Source: Pteria penguin
Taxonomy: Eukaryota; Mollusca; Bivalvia; Pterioida; Pteriidae
Assembly (NCBI GenBank): GCA_035048485.1
Contig: CM068590.1
Span: 14,593,798-14,657,797 of the forward strand
Direction of reading: 5' to 3'
Length of the DNA: 64,000 bases
Shown: piece after piece, positions 56,430-64,000 of the stretch
How positions within the stretch are numbered: position 1 is the stretch's first letter
Layout: the number at the start of each line of letters is the position of its first letter
The notes under the pieces: model-generated
Databases searched by the model: none
Seen by the model: only the letters and a program-made list of their open reading frames with translations
What the model was told of the DNA's origin: nothing
Made by a program: the position numbers and the translations under genes

Positions 56430-58034
56430 AAGTCTTTAACATTAGACAATGTCTAGTAATTAGTAATAAATGTTAAATGAGCAATAATAATTTATTTACA
56501 ATTCAAAAGTACAACTTTAATAAACATTCTCTGCAATTATTTCAGTCTGAATTTTCCATGGTTGAAATTTCTCACCAGACAATCGGTCTGGCTTCTGAAG
56601 TTCCCGACTCTAATAATACCGGAAATATCCGACTTAGGGATTGACTGTGTGTGCCTTAGATGGTAAAGAATTTAAAACGTCTTCCTGCGTCAAGGTACCC
56701 GTGTCGAGGAAGGCTTGGTACGTAAAAGACCCCTCTCTGCTTATGGTGTGGGCGCCAGACAGGAGGACCAATCACCGCAGTCTGCAGTACTATGTGCCGT
56801 TACTGTATAGCTGGAATATCGCTGAACTCGCGTTCATAGTGAACTTAAAGCAAATTTAACCAACGAGCAGTATATCAACCTTCAATACAAATAGGATCCT
56901 ACGAACAAAGAATCAGTCTTAGAATTGAGTTTTTCACAATCAAATATTCAACCAGGGTTAATGGTTATGTGTATGAAATCTTCTGAGCTGTCATAACTTA
57001 TTTTGCTTAATGTGTTGTTTACAAGGCTTTATATCAAACCAAGCGTGAACAGATTTTCCAACATTAGCGACGCATTTGGAAAAAAAAATCCATTTCTTAT
57101 GCAGAAAATTTGGTCGAATTATTCACTTTTTTTTGACAATAGTAAATACCGGCACCTTAGGTCAAAATTCTTGATATATTGTTCAATGTAATTGGCTCTC
57201 CCATACCATTTACTAAATTTGCAATATACTTTGTTTTCTTGGTTATACTAGAGTTATTCTGCGCTTTTTACATTAGCACAATTAGCATACACAAACCCAA
57301 TGGCGAAAAAGTGACGTCAGAGGACCATAAAAATGTTATTTTTGAACGCATTTACAAAGGGTTTTCTAAAAATTGTTCTAGATATCTTTTATAAATCTAA
57401 CAGTTTTATTTTAATTCCGTAGAGGGCCGATTTTAGTAGAAATCGTACCTCCTCCATTATCTTTGCAATGTAATGACAAGAGGCATCGATAGGGAAACCA
57501 TCTGAAACTAACAACACCCCTCCCCGTTAATGGTAAATCTTTTTTAAATAGCAAAAAATCTCTTTTAGACTTCCAGAGGGAAGCGCAATGGTAATAATAA
57601 GAAAAACACTCTGTTAACAATTTTCGGCTACTTTTTCCCTTATCAATTTACAAAACGAATGCCAGTTAACAGCCATGTGGCATCCATGCTTTTGTTATAA
57701 ATACGTCAGCATAAATAAACATACGTCATTTTTTACAGAATTTATTCATATCTCTGATCTAAATTCAGAAATCGTACTTTCCAAATCAGAAATATGTCAT
57801 CTCAATTTTCTACTTTGAACAACATGAAAAGAATCACAAAGACCTATGAAGATTTTTTTATGAGTGTTATACTCTAGCAGGACGGTGAAGACTTGTCTAA
57901 ACCTTATTCAGAACAGGTAAGTTCCTTAGCCTCGTCAGGGATATTAGCATGGTTTCAGACGGACAGAGGATGGTTGACCTATTCTATTCTTATTACCATT
58001 TAATTTGAGCAAAGCTTTGTTCCTTACTTTCGAT
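56430..58034. other. Intergenic, no supportable gene
   Basis: The ORF near 56641-56860 has no ATG at its listed start and no recognised domain. The rest is short frames. Confidence 0.4.
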
Positions 58035-58430
58035 ATGTACGATTATTTATAGACTTTTATATGTGTTCTTTGAATGTTTTGATATTATGGTGAACGGGAG
58101 GGTAGGCTTGTAAACTAATTCACCACAATTTTCAGTCAGTAGCATTGCTTTCGTGCCATGCTTAAATGATGTTTAATAATAATATCTCCCGAAATGTAAA
58201 TAAGCATGATTTTCATATCTACTACATAAACCAATTTAATAATCACATCCTAGGTCACGGTTTACCTTTTGAGAAGATTTCGTCCTGACGGTTAAACTTC
58301 TCGCCACTAAGCTACTCACTCAAGTATATGATACAGAGGTACGAATAGCAATTAGAGAATTCCGTTTTCGACAATATATAATTACCGGATGTGACAGATT
58401 TCCATAGGACCATATGATTAAACGGTAATG
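58035..58430 (+). repeat. Dispersed repeat block, paralogue of 40.6-41.0 kb
   Basis: It starts with a degenerate Penelope-like tail (GATTATTTATAGACTTTTAT, GGGAGGGTAGGCTTGTAAAC) and continues with the same blocks as 40600-41035 up to TTACCGGATGTGACAG. Confidence 0.5.
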
Positions 58431-58745
58431 CCTGTTTGAAGGAACTTTGAATCAACCAATGGGTATCTCTTAGTATCTACTTTACAAAGAAATGAAAATA
58501 AACTTGCTTGCCTGTTTATGGAACGTCCTGTATATATAGGAGGACATCACAATCTAACGACAGTCCCGATTGATACTTTGTTCCAAATAACCTGCATGGC
58601 GAATTAAATGTTTTCCAAAAACAAAATAAAACGAAATAATAGAATGTTCGTTTTAATGCAGCACTTATTCTTCATTAGTGTCAAAATACTTATATTTTCA
58701 GAATTATATTTTCATTCATTTTTTAAAAAAATGAAAATGCTCTTA

Positions 58746-58767
58746 TATATATATATATATAAAAAAA

Positions 58768-58838
<71 letters not shown>

Positions 58839-58858
58839 ATATAATATATATATATATA

Positions 58859-58945
<87 letters not shown>
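58746..58945. repeat. Long (TA)n microsatellite
   Basis: About 200 bases of alternating TA with a short A-rich break at 58761-58770 and a few TAATATAAT interruptions. Confidence 0.95.
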
Positions 58946-58949
<4 letters not shown>

Positions 58950-59554
58950 TCAAATCGTAGTCAAACGACATGATTTGAATATATAATAGATAATCTGAAC
59001 GGTATCGTAAGTAAACAAATACAATTGTGATTTTAAACAATTTTGTCCCATATGTTAGAAATTGGTCGCTTTTTTCTATATAACTTTCACTGAAATACTA
59101 TGGATGAATGATAAAACTGAACAATATACATACAATTAGTATAAAACAGTTTATATATAGTTATGATACTCATTTTAAACTATGGATCCAGTATGAAGTC
59201 TTTGAAATAAACAACAGGTACATGTACAAGAATCAATGAATCGTCACAGTTTGAAACATGGAGTATGATATGTAATGTTAATGATGAAATCTTTCATGTA
59301 ATAATGTCGGTATCAATACACTCCACAATTTCATATCGGCAAAAAGTAAAACTCATACATTAGCAGGAATATTCATGTCTATACACTTCTAATAAGTATT
59401 TCATACGACAACAAAACTATATATGTATATATGTATCTCCTTTTAGATCAATGAATATAAAGGTGGTATACATTTAGCGGACTGGAAATTTCATCAACAT
59501 CGTCTTCTTTTAACCAATTTATATACATGCAACCGCATTTGCAGTTTCAAAAAC

Positions 59555-59558
59555 AAAA

Positions 59559-59624
<66 letters not shown>
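59555..59624. repeat. Poly-A plus (AC)n microsatellite
   Basis: A run of about 20 A is followed by about 25 AC units and then AAAACA repeats. This gives false Cys/Val ORFs on the minus strand. Confidence 0.95.
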
Positions 59625-59628
<4 letters not shown>

Positions 59629-60589
59629 CAAAACAAAACAAACAAACAAAGAAACAAAAATGGAACAATGTGATATTGAAATAAATATATATATATAATT
59701 ATATATATATAACATATTGTTGAAAAAATAAAAATGTAAAATTTGCTGATTCTTTATAAAATGAAATAAATCTGGAAACAAGGGGGTGAAAATGATGAGA
59801 AAAATTCAATTTCACAACAGACTGTTAAACAGAAGAGTATATAATGCAAGGCTTTTACATTAGTGATAATATATGTTTAACAGAAATACGCAGTCACAGT
59901 CACAATTCAACATAAAATAAATAAATTGTTCATCGAGTGGCGTAAATGCAATAAACGTCTCACTTTTTGTCACTCGAGTTCAATTATCGACAAACTAAAC
60001 GTTCACCGATTTATCATATGGAAATGTATGAATACATGTAAATAGTATCCTGTTTATAACTATGAACATCCTGGATGTACATTAGCCTGACGTATGTCAA
60101 AGGTAAGTAAAAAAAAAAGGGGGGGGGCATAAGTTAATTGATATGGTTTGAAAATACACACAAGGAAACCTTTTTCTGGAACAATTTAAAAATTTCAAAT
60201 ATCACCGAATCTGAGAAATATGTTTAAAAACTTTATTGACCATTGATTGTAACTTTATTGTTTCATAATTTGATATTCATAGTATTGCTTTACAACGGTA
60301 TTAGAATATAACGTGTATTTCAGTACTATGTTTTTACATTAGAAATCAATTTTAATTGAACTTACTGAAGCAGTAGACGATTTATCATTGAAGTATTGGA
60401 TAGTGATAATACAGAAAGATTGGAATAATGTTCGATTTAAATCCATCGTTACAGTTTCGGCAAATTACAAATAAGTATATCTATTTAACGACAATCTAAT
60501 TCCATTGTGTATATTAGAAGCGTTTTTTGCTTCATACAAATATTATTCCACTTACATGATGGAGGCATTGCAGAGGAACTTATTGATTG

Positions 60590-60815
60590 GAGCAACTTAC
60601 TCGTCGACGCAGTGAGGGATCTTTTAGGCGCCACATTCACCGCAGCACGAGACCAAGAGCTTTACTCAATAAGTCAGGAGTAAAACCACGTACTTCCTGG
60701 TCGAGGGCAAAGCACCTTACTGATTACAATGTGAAAACATCACTGTACAGTACGAAAGTAACTGGTGTCACATGAACGGCACAAACAGCAATGTACCACA
60801 ATGGACATTTACGGA
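60590..60815. repeat. SINE-like and dispersed-repeat fragments
   Basis: GCAGTGAGGGATCTTTTAGG and later CTTCCTGGTCGAGGGCAAAG resemble SINE A body and head blocks (GCAGTGAGGGATCTTTAACG). 60745-60815 is the reverse of the repeat at 35810-35885. A second tRNA-head-like scrap lies at 61040-61080. Confidence 0.5.
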
Positions 60816-60819
60816 CCCC

Positions 60820-61260
60820 CGACAGATTTGCAATAGCAATTTCAGAACGTCAATTAATGTGTACATACAAAAATTAATCACAAAGGTTACATTGTCAGTA
60901 TCACATCAAAATGAGAAATGGGGATAAAACATATAAAATCTATAATTCTGTTTCTTACAGAGCTAACACTATTACATCTTCGTCAATGATAATCATAGCA
61001 CGGGTATTTGACGCTTCAATGAGACAAACACGGGACCTCCTGGTCGAGATCCAGGTTCCTTACTGATCACGCCAAGCAGACTTTTGACAGAGGTAAATCA
61101 AAAGATGAATTATAATTTTCCAAGTGCAATTTCAATACCTCAATAAATGTATACATATAAAAATGAATTGCAAAATTTACATTCGCTGTATCATATAATA
61201 GGTAAAATTGGTGATAAAACATAAAAAAATTAAACTCTATGATTCTTTATATTATTTTAT
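60820..61260. repeat. Diverged local duplication
   Basis: 60825-60960 and 61115-61260 share GCAATTTCA(G/A)(A/T)AC, AATGT(G/A)TACATA, GGGATAAAACATA-like and TCTAT(A/G)ATTCT blocks in order, indicating an old tandem duplication with a spacing of about 290 bp. Confidence 0.5.
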
Positions 61261-62477
61261 ATAAGATATATTAATTTCATGAATAATATTAGTATGAATA
61301 GATACTCTGTCATAATGAAAATAAAGACGTAAGACGCCTTCTAAGTAACGACACAAGTATGATAATAAAAATGTGATAAATATAGCAAGTGATTAAGGCA
61401 TAGACATTATATATTCATAAAAAATTGTTTACACCTTAAATCAAGAGGCGTTGTAAAACAATGATGTAAAGAAAACTATAGTTTAATCATAGACGCTGAG
61501 AACAAGTAAAGATACAATCGATCAAAATGGTAATATATACAAAGATACATACAAAACACACACAGTGCAGTTTTGGGAAGAGGTGATACCTTAGTTTGTC
61601 AAAAGTTCAGAAAAGGGAAATCGGTTCTATAAAGTATTCAAACTTTGTACGATAAAACTAAGAATAATAAGTAGCAATACAAATTTACAGTATCAGTATT
61701 ACACTGCAACGATATAATGAAAGGATTATCAGTATGAGTCTACAGCTTATTGTAATCCAGGCTATTGATGATAACTTAAAGTTATAGAATATCTGAGCCC
61801 TTTCGCGTTGTTTAGACTCATGATCTTCGTTTTAAGTTGCATTAGCTGTCAAAATTGGTATAACAAGTATGTTATGTCTCATTTAATTATCTGAAATTAC
61901 ATACAATCAAACTACAAAACAAAGTTATACTACATCGAAAGTCAACTCTTTTGATGACACTGACAGTTTTTTATAAACCGGAAAAATTTAGAAATGTCCG
62001 TTACATTCACCATTTACACAACATTTGACACGTATGTAGATCGGGTCAGAAAATCACGTGATAAAAACAGTGTACTAAAGTGTGTCGCTGAGTATATCAT
62101 CGTAAAAACATGTTTTATCCAGATTTGTAAACTCAAAGATATATAGGCGCATACTAAGTGCACAGAAGAAAAGAAAAAATGTCATTGGTAATACTGTCAA
62201 TAATAATTTGGCTATATACAACGAACATTTTAAAGCTTTATGTCACATTAGTAGTCCCACATGATTTGATCGAGGGGCCCCAAAAAGGGACTCTTAAAAC
62301 AATTTCTTTTAAAGAATTTTACAAAATGCATTTACGTTCCTTTCATGTCCTCCACTTTACACATTATTATCAACAGTTAATTTTAAGAGATCACCTTACC
62401 TAATGGCACTAAATATCGCACCGCTCTCATAATACAAACACGCAAGTAATCAATACAATGGAATGTCAAGGTCAATT
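61261..62477. other. 3' flank of the VLIG-like gene, no other gene seen
   Basis: AT-rich, with only short unrecognised frames. It presumably holds the 3' UTR of the minus-strand gene ending at 62478. Confidence 0.45.
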
Positions 62478-64000
62478 TCAGGAGACATATCTACTTAAAC
62501 TTCTCACTGCGTCCTCTTTTGTTATTTTATTCCAACTAATAGGGATGTCGGGTTCTTTTGCCCAATACTCTCTAGCCAGTTCTTTTGAATATGTTGCCAT
62601 GAACCAAGCCCAGTACTCAATACTTTTCATATCAGATGATGGCGCAATATCCCACATCGGCATGTATGTCTTATATTCTATGAAAGGGTGGAATATTGCA
62701 CACCCCGAATTTGTACATCCACACCATTTACCACAATGCATTCTGCCGCTACTTTGCACTTGGAAATTGCATGATTCAACAACTAATTTTTCACTATACA
62801 AATTGCGTACACCAGACACTCCCCCAGGTCGATGTTGTATACACCTATGAGGTTCATTACTCCTCTTATGCTCGGTAGCATTCTGACACGGTTCACCACA
62901 CCATGGACATGTCGCCCTGCATCCCCACAATGTTTCAAATATGCTATCATAAGGTGCTTCATCTGGCCATTCAATGCTTTGGGGGGTTATATTTTCTATA
63001 TCAGATTTTAAAATCGTCTGCATTCCCTTCAACCTATTCACAATACAAGAATGGAAATGACTGAAATCTGTGACAGTGTGTTCAGTGAGATGGGAAAATG
63101 AATATTCTTGAAGACTGCAAAGGCTATCATCTTTCTCTGTGCAAAAAGTAGTTATCCACGCTTTCAAGTTATCTGAATCTTTTGCTTGGTCGGCACGAAG
63201 CTCTAATTCAGTAACTATATTTGACAACGCTGTATCGGTCCACTCTACAAATTTTGATATTGTTTTACCTTCGGAAATTTCAAATATTTCGAACTTTATT
63301 TTGTTCGTCAACCATTCATTTGCAAAGACATCTGGAGAACGTATATATCTCACATATTGATCAAACATATGAGATTTCTCTAGACTTTCATTAGTAGCCA
63401 AATCTTCCAGAATGTCTTTGATCAGATGATGTTTGGTGTGTGTATATTTGGATAATATGTTACCTTTCATTTTGTTTGGCAATTCTCTCAGAAGCTTTTT
63501 GAAAACAATATCCTTTAACACCCCACAAACAGCATTAGCAGCAATGTGCTCTTTTGTCTTTGCTTTTACAGTGTCAAGAAAAAGCTGGTAGGCTATTTGT
63601 TTGTATTGCTCTAACTTATACCTAACACTTCGTTTTTGGAAATACTGGATGTTTCTTTCCGTAAAGTGCTTATAACAATAGGGTAAAAGCTCTAATGCTT
63701 TTTCTATTTCCATTTCGTATGTTATGTGTTTATTTCTTACAGCTGCGTTGCTCTGCAGGAAGTCTGCAAATTTACGTAACACATCCAAAAATGTTTTAGA
63801 CGTACATTCAATTCCACTTTGTGAGATCCGATTGGACATATACGATTTTGTATCAATCATCACCTTTTCTAAACGGCCTTCTATAGTGTCTGCGATTTTT
63901 GCATTACATATACCCAATGCTTTTGATTCATCAGATATCGCTTTGGCGTTATCATATTCACTCTGTTGGGTAGATTGATTGTCGATATCAAGGTCCATAT
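62478..64000 (-). CDS. Very large inducible GTPase (VLIG/GVIN-type), C-terminal part
   Basis: An uninterrupted minus-strand frame of 506 codons runs from the window edge to a stop at 62478. The N-terminal GTPase part lies outside. The recognisable portion begins near residue 364 with CPWCGEPC, then H-x-C and HRPGGVSG, ESCNF, a cysteine group (HCGKWCGC), YMPMWDIAP, YWAWFMATYSKELAREYWA, IPISWNKITKEDAVRSL. This order (CPxCGxxC, HRP.G..G, W.I.P, YW..F, W..IT..EA..SL) is the conserved C-terminus of interferon-inducible very large GTPases and URGCP-like proteins. Residues 1-360 are mostly alpha-helical in composition. These proteins normally have one giant coding exon, which fits the absence of introns here. 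Bivalves carry many such genes. A role in defence is inferred from vertebrate relatives. The first ATG, at 63998, is probably internal. Confidence 0.85.
   Translation of the reverse strand, partial: MDLDIDNQSTQQSEYDNAKAISDESKALGICNAKIADTIEGRLEKVMIDTKSYMSNRISQSGIECTSKTFLDVLRKFADFLQSNAAVRNKHITYEMEIEKALELLPYCYKHFTERNIQYFQKRSVRYKLEQYKQIAYQLFLDTVKAKTKEHIAANAVCGVLKDIVFKKLLRELPNKMKGNILSKYTHTKHHLIKDILEDLATNESLEKSHMFDQYVRYIRSPDVFANEWLTNKIKFEIFEISEGKTISKFVEWTDTALSNIVTELELRADQAKDSDNLKAWITTFCTEKDDSLCSLQEYSFSHLTEHTVTDFSHFHSCIVNRLKGMQTILKSDIENITPQSIEWPDEAPYDSIFETLWGCRATCPWCGEPCQNATEHKRSNEPHRCIQHRPGGVSGVRNLYSEKLVVESCNFQVQSSGRMHCGKWCGCTNSGCAIFHPFIEYKTYMPMWDIAPSSDMKSIEYWAWFMATYSKELAREYWAKEPDIPISWNKITKEDAVRSLSRYVS

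Noticed and set aside
59494..59781. Minus-strand Cys/Val ORF
   Set aside because: Produced by the AC microsatellite and adjacent poly-A.
62458..62878. Plus-strand ORFs of 60-130 residues at the right end
   Set aside because: Antisense to the VLIG-like coding sequence.

Overview
This window looks like A+T-rich nuclear DNA from an invertebrate animal, most likely a bivalve mollusc. Coding sequence sits in short exons with canonical GT-AG introns. Intergenic DNA is crowded with tRNA-derived SINEs, foldback MITEs, Penelope-like retroelement relics, AT/AC microsatellites and a hAT element. Gene content (a THAP-domain protein, a very-large-inducible-GTPase C-terminus, a DUF6589-like relic) also fits a bivalve. 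The species assignment is inference. Several listed ORF starts are not ATG, so starts were chosen here from ATG codons and signal peptides.

Most notable genes: three paralogous genes for small single-pass membrane proteins, at 8496-12067 (+), 30287-20124 (-) and 37088-34818 (-). Each has a signal peptide, one compact thrombospondin-repeat-like cysteine domain, a transmembrane helix and a short charged tail. The shared pattern is C-x(2,4)-C-x-W-x2-W-x2-W-x2-C ... CC-x11-C-x3-C. Every intron in the three is phase 1. The middle gene has four extra symmetric exons that lengthen a Ser/Thr-rich stalk. I do not recognise a named family.

Other genes: a three-exon THAP zinc-finger protein (16008-18127, +); the C-terminal 506 residues of a VLIG/GVIN-type giant GTPase running off the right edge (62478-64000, -); a broken DUF6589-like gene (about 54500-42484, -); and a weak Bcl-2-like fragment (55562-56155, +).

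Mobile DNA by region: 3.1-7.6 kb holds two decayed Penelope-like elements on the minus strand, with more fragments of the family at 31.5, 33.4, 40.6, 52.1 and 58.1 kb. The intron-rich middle gene at 20-30 kb carries a foldback element inserted into a local tandem duplication. From 45.7 to 53.5 kb lies a 7.8 kb hAT element with a perfect 16-bp terminal inverted repeat. Its transposase is broken by a 2.64 kb Mutator-like element with about 280-bp inverted repeats and an 11-bp target duplication. That element in turn carries a tRNA-SINE with a perfect 13-bp duplication. The whole stack appears to sit in an intron of the DUF6589-like gene, giving insertions nested several layers deep.

The rest (about 0.7-3 kb, 12-16 kb, 32-34 kb, 57-62 kb) is intergenic sequence in which I find no supportable gene.
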